From: Mesobacillus jeotgali
Lineage (GTDB): Bacteria; Bacillota; Bacilli; Bacillales; Cytobacillaceae
Direction: 5' to 3'
Assembly (NCBI RefSeq): GCF_002874535.1
Contig: NZ_CP025025.1
Span: forward strand, 3,061,312 to 3,125,311
DNA: 64,000 nucleotides
The translations under genes were made by a program, and so were the position numbers. The stretch's first letter is position 1, and the number at the start of each line of letters is the position of its first letter. Shown here one piece after another: positions 1 to 8,305 of the stretch. The notes under the pieces are model-generated. The model did no database searches, had not been told where the DNA came from, and saw only the letters and a program-made list of their open reading frames with translations.

Positions 1-345
1 TTCAGCCAGTGCTGCTCCTAAAAATGGCCCGACCAGGATACCAACGATCGGGATTACAAAAGGCCCGATCAACAAACCGATTGTACTTCCCCACATCCCC
101 GCCTTGCTACCGCCATATTTTTTGACACCAATGATGTTGGCAATATAATCAGCCCCAAACAGCAGTGCAACGAACAGCCCCTGAACAGACCAAAATAACC
201 AGTTAAAAGGCTCAAATGAAAAAAACAAGCCGTAAAGTATAAAACCGCCCAACATTAAAAGTACGCCAGGCAAGATTGGCACCACCAAACTTGCATAAGC
301 TCCAACGAATAACACACCAATGATTATCCAATAAACTGCTTCCAT
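1..345 (-). CDS. yqgC: DUF456 family membrane protein, C-terminus outside window
   Basis: The reverse complement reads an uninterrupted 115-residue frame from an ATG preceded by AAAAGGATGG at good spacing. The window edge cuts off the C-terminus. The protein is almost wholly hydrophobic, with at least three membrane segments. It contains the glycine- and proline-rich stretches VVPILPGVLL and IGPFVIPIVGILVGP and a short polar loop, GVKKYGGSKAG, typical of DUF456 proteins such as B. subtilis YqgC. In B. subtilis this gene neighbours yqgB and sodA, which fits the synteny here. The biochemical role of the family is unknown. Family assignment is from recognition of the sequence pattern and context. 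Confidence 0.75.
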   Translation of the reverse strand, partial: MEAVYWIIIGVLFVGAYASLVVPILPGVLLMLGGFILYGLFFSFEPFNWLFWSVQGLFVALLFGADYIANIIGVKKYGGSKAGMWGSTIGLLIGPFVIPIVGILVGPFLGAALAE

Positions 346-372
346 TCAATCCATCCTTTTTGATTGTAAAAT

Positions 373-408
373 AAAAAAATAAGCAAAGGTTTCCCTTTGC
401 TTATTTTA
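373..408 (-). terminator. Rho-independent terminator of the Na/Pi transporter gene
   Basis: AAATAAGCAAAGG pairs with CCTTTGCTTATTT around a three-base loop and is followed on the minus strand by a T-rich tract. It lies immediately beyond the stop codon of the Na/Pi transporter, just upstream of the DUF456 ribosome binding site. Confidence 0.85.
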
Positions 409-411
409 CCA

Positions 412-2043
412 CTATTTCTGTTCTCCCAAAACGTACTCAGCGATGTTTACTGCATGGTCGCCGATTCGCTCAAGGTTACTGATGATGTCAACGAACACGA
501 TTCCTGCCTGTCCAGTACACTGTCCTTCGTTCATGCGAAGGATATGCTGCTTTCTAAGCGTTCGTTCCATTCTGTCAATCTCATCCTCTTTTGTGACTAC
601 TGCTCTGGCTGTATCAGGGTTCTTCTGGTCCAATGCCTGAAGCGCTTCTTCAACAGTACTTACAGTCAGGTTGAACATGACTTCCAGGTCTTCCATAGCC
701 GTATCGGTCATCTTAACTTTATTCGCCTGCTGATACTCGATTAGTTCAACGATATTTTCGAAGTGGTCCCCGATTCTTTCAATATCCCGGACTGTATCGA
801 TCAGCATGCTGTGTTCTTCAGATTCATGCTCTGATAAAGAGCTAGTTGCGAGGTCGACTAGATAATCCGTAATTTTGCGGTCAAGATTATTAATTGCTTC
901 CTCTAACTGGTATGCATTAGAAGAATGCTTTGTATTTTTCGTTTTAAGGAATTCATTTGTTTCTTCAAGTCCCTTAAGGGCAAACTTACCCATGCGCAGG
1001 ACTTCTTCCTTCGCCTGTCCCAGCGCAATCGAAGGTGATTGCTCGATGAATACCGGATCAAGGTGCTGAGCCTTATACTCGACAATAGAATCCTCGCCAG
1101 GAATCAACTTTGTCACAATCAATGCCAGTACTGCTACAAAAGGCAGCTGGATCAGTGTATTAGTCGTGTTGAAAATCCCGTGGGCAAATGCAATTGTCAT
1201 TTCAGGATTAAGCGAAAGATTATCCCTGATGATTTCAATTAAAGCAGTAAAAGGTTTTAACAATATTAAAAATAAAGTGGTTCCTATTAAGTTGAATAAT
1301 ACATGTGTTGCTGCAGCTCTTTTGGCAGCTATAGAAGTGCCAATCGCTGCAAGAACTGCGGTAATGGTTGTACCAACATTATCTCCAAATAATACCGGAA
1401 GGGCACCATTAAGGTTAATCAGATTCTCGGCATGCAAGCCTTGCAGAATACCAATCGTCGCACTTGAACTTTGGACGATAACCGTGAAGACTGTACCGAT
1501 AACAACCCCCAGGAAAGGATTTGAGCTAAGCTCTACTGTCAATTCATGGAAGGATTCGAGGCTACGAAGCGGCTTCATTCCACCACTCATCAATTCGAGT
1601 CCGTAAAACAAGGCACCAAATCCGAATACGATTTGTCCGATATTATGTACCTTTTTACTTTTAAAGAAAAATAATAGAATAGAACCAACTGCAATAATTG
1701 GCAAAGCATATTCACCAACATCAATACCGATGATAAACGCAGTAATCGTGGTACCGATGTTAGCACCCATAATAACCCCAATTGCCTGGCGCAGCGTCAT
1801 GAACCCGGCACTTACTAATCCAACCGTAATAACTGTGGTTGCTGAACTACTCTGGACTAATACAGTTACAATCAGACCAGCTAGAACACCCATGATCGGG
1901 TTAGTCGTAAAGCGGTCAAGAACATCACGCAATCTATCCCCGGCTGACTTCTGTAAACCATCACCCATGAATTTAATGCCGTATAAGAAGATACCAAGTC
2001 CACCAAAGAACTCAAACAGCATTTCTTGTAAATTCAATTCCAT
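412..2043 (-). CDS. Na+/phosphate cotransporter family protein with PhoU-like C-terminal domain
   Basis: This 543-residue protein has two Na_Pi_cotrans repeats. Each carries the family signature: QSSSATT near residue 64 and QSSSATIG near residue 196. A soluble helical PhoU-like tail of about 200 residues ends the protein, with two DxERIGDH motifs typical of PhoU three-helix bundles. The family imports inorganic phosphate with sodium, and the tail is thought to sense or regulate. The in-frame ATG at 2076 has no ribosome binding site. The ATG at 2043 has AGGGG eight bases upstream and begins MELNLQEM, so I chose it. The gene is not at this position in B. subtilis, so it is a lineage insertion or relocation. 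A second, shorter family member lies at 39490-40422. Actual substrate and regulation are not shown by the sequence. Confidence 0.9.
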   Translation of the reverse strand: MELNLQEMLFEFFGGLGIFLYGIKFMGDGLQKSAGDRLRDVLDRFTTNPIMGVLAGLIVTVLVQSSSATTVITVGLVSAGFMTLRQAIGVIMGANIGTTITAFIIGIDVGEYALPIIAVGSILLFFFKSKKVHNIGQIVFGFGALFYGLELMSGGMKPLRSLESFHELTVELSSNPFLGVVIGTVFTVIVQSSSATIGILQGLHAENLINLNGALPVLFGDNVGTTITAVLAAIGTSIAAKRAAATHVLFNLIGTTLFLILLKPFTALIEIIRDNLSLNPEMTIAFAHGIFNTTNTLIQLPFVAVLALIVTKLIPGEDSIVEYKAQHLDPVFIEQSPSIALGQAKEEVLRMGKFALKGLEETNEFLKTKNTKHSSNAYQLEEAINNLDRKITDYLVDLATSSLSEHESEEHSMLIDTVRDIERIGDHFENIVELIEYQQANKVKMTDTAMEDLEVMFNLTVSTVEEALQALDQKNPDTARAVVTKEDEIDRMERTLRKQHILRMNEGQCTGQAGIVFVDIISNLERIGDHAVNIAEYVLGEQK

Positions 2044-2164
2044 TTTTTCAACCCCTAGATTTATTTCGACAAACATCTACAAACACAGCTTATTATGAAG
2101 GAAATATTAATGAAAAGTAAACTATTTTCGCTTCGAATTTACAATACCTTAACATTTCTTCGTT

Positions 2165-2186
2165 ATGTTACAAAAATGTTACAAAG
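2165..2186. repeat. Two tandem 11-bp repeats in the divergent promoter region
   Basis: ATGTTACAAAA is followed directly by ATGTTACAAAG, an exact 11-bp spacing of one helical turn. The pair lies between the divergent Na/Pi transporter and yqgB. The spacing recalls direct-repeat operators such as PhoP boxes, but the hexamers do not match the PhoP consensus well. Confidence 0.5.
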
Positions 2187-2200
2187 CGGAGGTGAAAAGG

Positions 2201-2230
2201 TTGTTATTTAACTATGTGAAAAGCTAAAAT
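2201..2230 (+). promoter_or_regulatory. Candidate sigma-A promoter for yqgB
   Basis: TTGTTA (-35, four of six consensus bases) and TAAAAT (-10, five of six) are separated by 18 bp. They lie 34 bp before the yqgB start codon. This is a moderate match, judged by eye only. Confidence 0.4.
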
Positions 2231-2263
2231 AGTGAGTGTAACTCTATCAAAGGACGTGTATTC

Positions 2264-3040
2264 ATGAGTATTTTCACACAATTAGCAAAAAGCATATATT
2301 CTCCAAAGGTAATTGCTGACACGCGATATCAGGGAATAGGCAAAACCATTTTATTTGTCTTCATGCTGACCCTAATATCCATTTTGCCTATAGTCTATTA
2401 TATGTTTGTTGGGATTTCAGAAGCTGTTGGATCGGTCAAGCAATCCATCAACAATGATTTACCTTCTTTTACAATTCAAGAGGGAGTACTGCAGTCAGAC
2501 ATTAACGCACCGTTAACAATTAAAAATGGGAGTTTCACATTAATTTTTGACCCTACCGGTGCTATCGATGAAAGTGAACTGGCTGGCATGGATGCAAACG
2601 TTGCAATGCTTCAAAAGGAGATTGTGCTCGCTGCTGGCGGCGAAACTAATGCAGTTCCCTACTCCCTTTTCACAACTGAATCAATGACAAAGGATGACAT
2701 TATTTCTCTCATCAATACGGCTGAATCCTCGCTCCCTGTTTTGCTGGGAATCCTTTTTATTGTCATCTATGTTTTTTCCAGCGGAATGAAGTTCATCGAG
2801 GTTTCTCTATTAGCGTTCTTTGGCCTTCTATTGAAAAATCTCGCAGGGAGAAAGCTTCAATACAGACACTTATGGAGAATGGCAGCATATAGCACGACAC
2901 TCCCTACTATATTTTTCACGATCATGGCATTATTAAAAACAGAAGTGCCCTTCAGTTTCTCTGTTAATTGGTTTGTTGCTTCTATGATACTTCTGTTAGC
3001 TATTAAAGAACTGCAAGGCAAGAAACCTGCCGAAAGTTAA
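2264..3040 (+). CDS. yqgB: DUF1189 family membrane protein YqgB
   Basis: This 258-residue protein begins with a cytoplasmic segment (FTQLAKSIYSPK) and a first membrane helix near residues 28-50. An extracytoplasmic region of about 100 residues follows. The C-terminal half holds three to four further helices with a conserved cytoplasmic loop, GRKLQYRHLWRMAAYS. This is the layout of DUF1189 proteins (B. subtilis YqgB). The family is also seen as maltodextrin-utilization YvdJ-like proteins, but no function is established. AGGACG precedes the ATG. The gene is transcribed divergently from the Na/Pi transporter and ends at a strong terminator. The neighbouring yqgA of B. subtilis is absent. Confidence 0.85.
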   Translation: MSIFTQLAKSIYSPKVIADTRYQGIGKTILFVFMLTLISILPIVYYMFVGISEAVGSVKQSINNDLPSFTIQEGVLQSDINAPLTIKNGSFTLIFDPTGAIDESELAGMDANVAMLQKEIVLAAGGETNAVPYSLFTTESMTKDDIISLINTAESSLPVLLGILFIVIYVFSSGMKFIEVSLLAFFGLLLKNLAGRKLQYRHLWRMAAYSTTLPTIFFTIMALLKTEVPFSFSVNWFVASMILLLAIKELQGKKPAES

Positions 3041-3041
3041 G

Positions 3042-3069
3042 AATACGCCGCCTCTGGCGTATTTTTTTT
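3042..3069 (+). terminator. Rho-independent terminator after yqgB
   Basis: AATACGCC pairs perfectly with GGCGTATT around a six-base loop, followed by eight T residues. It starts directly after the yqgB stop codon. Confidence 0.92.
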
Positions 3070-3262
3070 GTTTTCACGCCTTAATATATGGTTTTCTCTT
3101 TTTCTGCCCCATTATTCACTTTCATAAACAAATACATTCTCTCAAATCGAAACAAGCTGTTTTAAAAATTCTTTAAAAACTTCTATTTTATCTATCAAAA
3201 TTGTTCTTATTTATATTTCAGCTGCATAAATAATGATATAAGCGTTAAAGGAGGAGGGTCCT

Positions 3263-3619
3263 ATGAAAAAACTAGCAGGCTTATTGGTTTTCTTGATAGT
3301 AGCATACGCAGTCTACAATGATTTGAGCATAGGAACACTTCCAGCAGCGAAAATGCAGGATCCCGAAATATCGAAAATGGAAATGGTAGAGATGGAAAAG
3401 GCAGAAACACAAACCACACAAGAAATACCTTTTTTTGAACACGAAGTACTGCCTGGTGATACTGTGCTATCAGTAATTGACAGTTATATGGACAAACCAT
3501 TGGGCGTACCTGTCTCACAAGCAGTTGAAGATTTTAAAAAATTGAACGATGGGACAGATCCGCAAAAAATCAAATTCGGAAACGTTTATAAATTCCCGGA
3601 CTACAGCAGCCAAAATTAG
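3263..3619 (+). CDS. yqfZ: YqfZ-like protein with LysM-like domain
   Basis: This 118-residue protein has an N-terminal hydrophobic segment (residues 4-20) acting as signal peptide or anchor. A short charged linker follows. From about residue 58 there is a LysM-type pattern: HEVLPGDTVLSVI, a middle helix, and KIKFGNVYKFP at the end. LysM folds bind peptidoglycan. B. subtilis yqfZ occupies the same place beside ispG and encodes a similar small protein, so the assignment rests on both sequence and synteny. AAAGGAGGAGGG lies six bases before the ATG, a very strong ribosome binding site. The protein probably acts outside the membrane or in the spore or cell envelope, which is inference. Confidence 0.8.
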   Translation: MKKLAGLLVFLIVAYAVYNDLSIGTLPAAKMQDPEISKMEMVEMEKAETQTTQEIPFFEHEVLPGDTVLSVIDSYMDKPLGVPVSQAVEDFKKLNDGTDPQKIKFGNVYKFPDYSSQN

Positions 3620-3736
3620 CAAAGGCTAACAATTGAAGTCTTTCCTTGTCAATTTGAACAAAAGATTGATAAAATGGGGTTATGCAACTTTAGGAACATA
3701 TTCATGAATTCCATTTTTCAAAGGAGCGAATCACTG

Positions 3737-4834
3737 TTGAGTGAAATTATACATCGTACCAAAACCCGTCCAATTAAGGTTGGGAATTTAACCATTGGTG
3801 GCAACAATGAAGTTGTCATCCAGAGTATGACAACAACCAAGACGCATGATGTCGAAGCGACTGTCGCTGAAATCAAGCGGCTTGAAGAAGCAGGCTGCCA
3901 GGTTGTCCGTGTTGCTTGTCCGGATGAGAGAGCGGCAAATGCTATTTCAGAAATCAAAAAAAGAATAAACATACCACTTGTTGTTGATATCCATTTTGAT
4001 TACCGCTTAGCGCTTAAAGCAATTGAAGGCGGTGCTGACAAAATCAGGATCAATCCTGGTAATATCGGCAAACGTGAAAAGGTAGAGGCTGTTGTAAAAG
4101 CTGCAAAAGAGCGCGGGATCCCGATTAGAATCGGCGTAAATGCGGGTTCTCTTGAAAGACGTATCCTTGAAAAATATGGCTATCCTACAGCAGATGGCAT
4201 GGTAGAGAGTGCTCTGCACCACATCAAAATCCTTGAAGACCTTGATTTCCATAATATCATCGTTTCGATGAAGGCTTCTGATGTTAACCTGGCGATTGAG
4301 GCTTACGAAAAAGCTGCGAAAGCTTTTGATTATCCGCTTCATCTAGGAATCACGGAATCAGGGACTTTATTTGCAGGTACTGTCAAAAGTGCAGCTGGCC
4401 TTGGAGCGATTCTTAGTAAGGGAATCGGAAACACTGTCAGGGTATCATTAAGCGCTGATCCAGTTGAGGAAGTAAAAGTTGCGAGAGAATTGTTAAAATC
4501 ATTCGGCCTTGCAGCAAATGCTGCGACATTAATCTCTTGTCCAACTTGCGGACGAATCGAAATCGATTTGATCAGCATTGCCAATGAGGTAGAAGAGTAC
4601 ATTTCAAAGATTAAGGCGCCAATCAAGGTTGCTGTCCTTGGATGTGCTGTTAACGGCCCTGGTGAAGCACGAGAAGCTGATATCGGCATTGCAGGGGCGA
4701 GAGGGGAAGGACTCCTTTTCAGAAAAGGAGAGATTGTCCGCAAAGTGCCAGAGGAAACAATGGTAGAGGAACTTAAGAAAGAAATCGATAAAATTGCTGA
4801 AGAAAAGATTCGCGAAGCTGCTCTTCAGCAATAA
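3737..4834 (+). CDS. ispG: 4-hydroxy-3-methylbut-2-en-1-yl diphosphate synthase IspG
   Basis: IspG (GcpE) catalyses the penultimate step of the MEP isoprenoid pathway, reductive dehydration of MEcPP to HMBPP, using a 4Fe-4S cluster. The 365-residue frame shows the family start [17 protein letters not shown] and the TIM-barrel half. It also has the cluster cysteines in SCPTCGR (about residue 270) and [11 protein letters not shown] (about residue 305). I place the start at a TTG with AAGGAG ten bases upstream, because homology begins there. The frame continues upstream to ATG codons at 3704 and 3674, but those residues have no family counterpart. The gene stands alone between yqfZ and a strong terminator. 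The next pathway enzyme, ispH, lies at 12276. Confidence 0.95.
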   Translation: MSEIIHRTKTRPIKVGNLTIGGNNEVVIQSMTTTKTHDVEATVAEIKRLEEAGCQVVRVACPDERAANAISEIKKRINIPLVVDIHFDYRLALKAIEGGADKIRINPGNIGKREKVEAVVKAAKERGIPIRIGVNAGSLERRILEKYGYPTADGMVESALHHIKILEDLDFHNIIVSMKASDVNLAIEAYEKAAKAFDYPLHLGITESGTLFAGTVKSAAGLGAILSKGIGNTVRVSLSADPVEEVKVARELLKSFGLAANAATLISCPTCGRIEIDLISIANEVEEYISKIKAPIKVAVLGCAVNGPGEAREADIGIAGARGEGLLFRKGEIVRKVPEETMVEELKKEIDKIAEEKIREAALQQ

Positions 4835-4840
4835 CAATCA

Positions 4841-4873
4841 AAATGCCCGGGAAATCAATCCCGGGCATTTTTT
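4841..4873 (+). terminator. Rho-independent terminator of ispG, bidirectional
   Basis: AATGCCCGGG and CCCGGGCATT form a perfect ten-base stem with an eight-base loop, followed by T residues on the plus strand and T residues on the minus strand. It serves the converging ispG and yqfX genes. Confidence 0.92.
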
Positions 4874-4894
4874 GTTGGCAATCTTATGTCACCG

Positions 4895-5449
4895 TCAGAA
4901 GAACGGCAATATAAAGATGCCGACTAGAATTGAGATTGTCCCTATTCCAATTGCCCAGCTTCCGATAGCGGATCCTCTTCTGCGGGCCATGAAGCCAAGG
5001 ACAATCCCAGCAGCTCCGAAAAGAACAGGTAAAATAAACAGCGACAAGATCGATAGGGCAAGAGCTGATAAAGCAAGCCCTCGTCCTCCAGTTGTACTTT
5101 CTTCTTCTGACCTTCTTGCAATTGCAGGTGGTGCAGGAGCAGCAATCTCCGCCGCAGTTTCTTCCTGATACTGTTCCTTACGTTCAGGTCGGGCGATCGC
5201 AGTCATCTCCTGGTAGTTCTCATCACGTCCAGGTCCAGCGATTGCAGTCATTTCCTGATAATGTTCCTCACGTTCAGGTCCTGCGATTGCAGTCATTTCC
5301 TGGTAGTGCTCATCACGTGCAGGAGAGTACACTTCAGTTGCTGTTTCTTCCTGGTATATTTCATCACGCGCATCCCTTATAGTGATGACATCCTGCTTAG
5401 GTTCAGTGATATATTCGGTACCTATCTGTTTTCGCTCTTGGTCTGCCAC
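4895..5449 (-). CDS. yqfX: YqfX-like membrane protein with expanded internal repeat
   Basis: This 184-residue protein has three parts. First is a charged N-terminal region with five tandem repeats, centred on three 15-residue units of the form R-x-E-x-YQEMTAIA-x-P-x. Next is an Ala/Pro-rich linker. Last are two hydrophobic helices (from about residue 125) with a basic FMARRRGSAIG loop between them, like B. subtilis YqfX at the same locus. The function is unknown. I start it at a GTG (5449) with GAGGG six bases upstream. An upstream in-frame ATG at 5479 lacks a binding site and does not match the family. The repeats are nearly identical at DNA level, so the number of copies probably varies between strains. 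Confidence 0.8.
   Translation of the reverse strand: MADQERKQIGTEYITEPKQDVITIRDARDEIYQEETATEVYSPARDEHYQEMTAIAGPEREEHYQEMTAIAGPGRDENYQEMTAIARPERKEQYQEETAAEIAAPAPPAIARRSEEESTTGGRGLALSALALSILSLFILPVLFGAAGIVLGFMARRRGSAIGSWAIGIGTISILVGIFILPFF
5183..5317 (-). repeat. Three 45-bp coding tandem repeats inside yqfX
   Basis: Three consecutive 45-bp units encode 15-residue repeats that differ at only a few positions. A 51-bp (17-residue) diverged unit flanks them on each side, spanning about 5129-5368. The unit length is a multiple of three, so copy changes keep the reading frame. Confidence 0.85.
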
Positions 5450-5607
5450 TTTAATCCCTCGCTTTCTTAAGTGGAGCATTTATTATTGTTTACGAGTAAT
5501 GAGGATTTCATCATGGCAATGTTTGACTAACTTGAGAAAGTAAATCTTTTGCGTGCCTTCCATATTTGGTAAGATTAAATAAAGATCAATGTTTAAGGAG
5601 CAGATTG

Positions 5608-6177
5608 ATGAAAAAACGTTTAGGCATAGACATCGATGGTACAGTCACTTGTCCGACTACATTTGTACCTTATTTAAATGAAGGGTTCGATTTGAATATT
5701 ACACTGGATGATATTAAGCAATATGATTTTATGCCGCTTGTATCTGTAACTGAAAGAGAGTTCGCAGCCTGGTTCAAAAAAATGGAGCCAGTAATTTATT
5801 CCAACTCCCCTTTAGCAGAAGGAGCTAAGGAAATTTTAAAGAGCTGGGAGAAACAGCACGAATTATTTTTCATCAGTGCAAGGGGAACACATTTACTAGA
5901 TCTGACCAAAGAATGGTTTTCTGCCAACGAACTTAGGTATCATGACATCCATCTGATCGGCTCACACGATAAAATCGAGGCTGCACGTAAATACGAAGTG
6001 GATATATTTTTCGAGGATAAACACGATAATGCAGTCAACCTGCATGAAGAGCTAAGGATTCCGGTCATCCTTTTCAATACTCCTTACAATCAGGAACCGA
6101 TTCCTGAAGGAGTCATCCGGGTAAATAACTGGCAGGAAGCAAATGAATGGGTAGAAAACTGGTTTAAAAATAGTTAA
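5608..6177 (+). CDS. yqfW: HAD-family 5'-nucleotidase-like protein YqfW
   Basis: The 189-residue protein begins MKKRLGIDIDGTVTCPTT, where the two aspartates of DIDGT are the catalytic HAD motif I. A downstream FFISARGTHLL is motif II (serine), and a C-terminal DIFFEDKHDNA gives the acidic motif IV. This is the arrangement of 5'(3')-deoxyribonucleotidase-like HAD phosphatases and of B. subtilis YqfW. The likely activity is nucleotide or phosphoester dephosphorylation, with substrate unknown. The start has TAAGGAG seven bases upstream. The frame extends 14 codons further upstream without support. A terminator follows immediately and the gene converges on zur. Confidence 0.85.
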   Translation: MKKRLGIDIDGTVTCPTTFVPYLNEGFDLNITLDDIKQYDFMPLVSVTEREFAAWFKKMEPVIYSNSPLAEGAKEILKSWEKQHELFFISARGTHLLDLTKEWFSANELRYHDIHLIGSHDKIEAARKYEVDIFFEDKHDNAVNLHEELRIPVILFNTPYNQEPIPEGVIRVNNWQEANEWVENWFKNS

Positions 6178-6208
6178 AAACGGCCAATTGGATGGCCGTT
6201 TTTTTTTG
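6176..6208 (+). terminator. Rho-independent terminator after yqfW
   Basis: AAAACGGCC pairs with GGCCGTTTT around an AATTGGAT loop, followed by a run of T residues. It overlaps the yqfW stop codon and separates it from the converging zur gene. Confidence 0.9.
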
Positions 6209-6238
6209 TTTTTATCGGGATTTATTTTATATCTTTTA

Positions 6239-6652
6239 CTATTGAACACAGTCAGGGCAGCGACCGTATATTTCGAATTTATGCCCGGAAATATCATAGC
6301 CTTTGAAGCTTGCTTCAATATTCCTCATTGGACAGGTCTCAATTTCCTTCGTTTTGCCACAGTCAAGGCAAATAAAGTGGTGATGATGCTCTTTATGTGA
6401 GCAGGTGAATCGGAAATGCTTTTCACCTGACAACTCTGTCATTTCCAGGATACCTAGTTCAGCAAACACGCTTAAATTCCGGTAGATGGTATCAAAGCTC
6501 AAGCCAGGATAATTTCCCTTCATTTGTTCCAGGACATCGCGAGCAGTCAAATATTTGTCATTATCGGAAAACAACTGGAGCATATCTTCCCTTTTACCAG
6601 TATGCTTATACCCCTGTTCCTTCAACAGGTCCATTGCTTCGTTCACATTCAT
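6239..6652 (-). CDS. zur: Zinc uptake regulator Zur, Fur family
   Basis: Zur is the zinc-responsive Fur-family repressor of zinc uptake genes. The 137-residue protein has the N-terminal winged helix (GYKHTGKREDMLQLF and FDTIYRNLSVF) and the metal-binding hinge HKEHHHHFICLDCGK. It also has the two structural zinc CxxC pairs, CLDCGK and RCPDC near the end. B. subtilis Zur is YqfV at the same position. The gene lies downstream of znuC and znuB, 12 bp from znuB, so the repressor is probably co-transcribed with the transporter it controls. PerR and Fur paralogues are less likely given the locus and the His-rich hinge. Confidence 0.93.
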   Translation of the reverse strand: MNVNEAMDLLKEQGYKHTGKREDMLQLFSDNDKYLTARDVLEQMKGNYPGLSFDTIYRNLSVFAELGILEMTELSGEKHFRFTCSHKEHHHHFICLDCGKTKEIETCPMRNIEASFKGYDISGHKFEIYGRCPDCVQ

Positions 6653-6664
6653 GATATCACCCCG

Positions 6665-7507
6665 TTAGATGGATCTTGTAGCCGCGCGTTTTTTTAGCCA
6701 AATGGCCAGCACAAGGATGAGAACTGCAATCATTACAATCGTTCCGCCTGGAGCAAGGTCAAGGTAGTAGGACAGGAACAAACCGCCTAGTACCGATACT
6801 TCACCAAATAAGATGGAGAAGAAGATGGTTTGCTTGAAACCTTTTGCGAAACGGATGCTTGCCGCAACTGGCAGGGTCATCAGCGATGAGACAAGCAGGA
6901 TGCCAACGATCCTCATCGATGCGGCAATCACCAATGCCACCATAATGATGAAAATAAAGTGGAGCGTCTTAGCGGCAATACCAGTTGCTCTTGCATATTC
7001 TTCATCAAATGATAAAAGGAAAAGTTCTTTATACAACAATACTACAAGTGCTATAACAAGTATGCTAATAATCAGGATCGTCCATAGGTCAGCCCTGCTC
7101 ACCGCACTAACGCTGCCGAATAAATAACTGAACAAATCAGTATTGAATCCATCAGCAAGCGAGATAAAAATGACCCCGAGCCCGATTCCGCCAGAAAGGA
7201 TAATTGGGATCGCCAATTCCTGATAATGTTTATACACAGTCCGAAGCTTTTCAATGAACAATGAGCCTCCTACAGAGAAAGCCATACCCATATATAGCGG
7301 GTTCACACCACTGAACATCATGAATTTTTTTTCGAGCAGCAGACTTGCCGCGATGCCTGCCAAAGTGACATGGCTGAGGGCATCAGCTATAAGTGAAAGT
7401 CTTCTGACTACGATAAAAACTCCAAGAAGCGGAGCAATCACCCCGATGATCATTCCGGTCAAAAAAGCATTCTGCAAAAATTCATATTGCATCAGTCCGC
7501 TAATCAT
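6665..7507 (-). CDS. znuB: Zinc ABC transporter permease ZnuB/AdcB-like
   Basis: This 280-residue protein has eight to nine hydrophobic helices and the ABC-3 family pattern. It includes ALSHVTLAGIAAS and the later MRIVGILLVSSLMTLPVAAS, typical of zinc/manganese permeases. I start at the ATG at 7507, which has GGAGGAGGG seven bases upstream and overlaps the end of znuC by 8 bp, a sign of translational coupling. The frame opens further upstream at 7540 but those residues overlap znuC and are not family-like. Manganese as substrate cannot be excluded from the permease alone. The adjacent zur gene and the Zur-type operator point to zinc. Confidence 0.9.
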   Translation of the reverse strand: MISGLMQYEFLQNAFLTGMIIGVIAPLLGVFIVVRRLSLIADALSHVTLAGIAASLLLEKKFMMFSGVNPLYMGMAFSVGGSLFIEKLRTVYKHYQELAIPIILSGGIGLGVIFISLADGFNTDLFSYLFGSVSAVSRADLWTILIISILVIALVVLLYKELFLLSFDEEYARATGIAAKTLHFIFIIMVALVIAASMRIVGILLVSSLMTLPVAASIRFAKGFKQTIFFSILFGEVSVLGGLFLSYYLDLAPGGTIVMIAVLILVLAIWLKKRAATRSI

Positions 7508-8291
7508 GAAGGTGCCCTCCTCCGTGATGGTGATGATCATGTGTCAGGACATGGACATCATGGCCGTAAATCTCTGAAACATCATTGATCTTCATCTGTT
7601 CAAATTCCTCGGCACTTCCATGGAAATGCATGTTTTTATTCAAGCAGGCAACGTTTGTGACCTTTTCTGAAATCGTGCCAATATCGTGAGTTACCAATAG
7701 CAAGGTGATTCCTTTCTCTTTATTGAGTGTTTCGAGCATTCCATAAAAAGAGTTGACGTTCTGAACGTCTACACCTACCGTTGGTTCATCCAAGATCAGC
7801 AATTCGGGCTCACTTACAAGCGCCCTCGCGATAAACACCCGCTGCTGCTGGCCGCCAGATAGTTCGCCAATATTCCTGTCCAGGAATTTCTCCATCCCAA
7901 CCGACTCGATGGCCTGCTTGATTTCTGCATGGTCACTTTTCTTTAAAAAGTTGAAAAGACCCAGCTTCTTCGTCAATCCGCTAGCCACTACCTCAAAAAC
8001 AGTAGCAGGGAAGCCCGTATTAAAAGAATTAGCCTTTTGAGAGACGAAGCCGATTTTATGCTGATCCTTAAACTTGCTAATATCATGTCCAAACAAAGAG
8101 ATGGAGCCTTGCTGCGGCTTGATCAGTCCAAGCATTAGCTTAAGCAATGTCGACTTGCCCGAACCATTGGGGCCGACAATCGCTAAAAAGCTTCCTTTTT
8201 GAATAGACAGATTTATATTTTCAAGAACATTCTCTTTATCATATCGATAATAAAGATCCTGTACCTGGACGATGTAATTATTTGAGTCCAT
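7500..8291 (-). CDS. znuC: Zinc ABC transporter ATP-binding protein ZnuC/AdcC-like
   Basis: This 263-residue ABC ATPase shows the Walker A GPNGSGKST, Q-loop VSQKAN, signature LSGGQQQR, Walker B LLILDEPTVGVD and switch VTHDIG. The C-terminus ends in a histidine cluster (THDHHHHGGGHLHD), common in zinc-handling proteins and possibly a zinc ligand. I start at the ATG at 8291, with GGGTGAT close upstream. The in-frame ATG at 8318 falls inside the predicted operator. No solute-binding lipoprotein gene is next to it, so the binding component must be encoded elsewhere. In B. subtilis this interval holds yqfU instead. Confidence 0.9.
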   Translation of the reverse strand: MDSNNYIVQVQDLYYRYDKENVLENINLSIQKGSFLAIVGPNGSGKSTLLKLMLGLIKPQQGSISLFGHDISKFKDQHKIGFVSQKANSFNTGFPATVFEVVASGLTKKLGLFNFLKKSDHAEIKQAIESVGMEKFLDRNIGELSGGQQQRVFIARALVSEPELLILDEPTVGVDVQNVNSFYGMLETLNKEKGITLLLVTHDIGTISEKVTNVACLNKNMHFHGSAEEFEQMKINDVSEIYGHDVHVLTHDHHHHGGGHLHD

Positions 8292-8305
8292 TTTTATCAC
8301 CCGAA

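Noticed and set aside
1166-1606. 146-codon plus-strand ORF opposite the Na/Pi transporter
   Set aside because: It is a shadow frame with no start signal, and the opposite strand carries both family signatures.
2188-2224. Eight-codon gene behind GGAGGTG
   Set aside because: It has a good binding site, but the peptide is too short to judge and the site lies upstream of the most likely transcription start for yqgB. Kept only as an observation.
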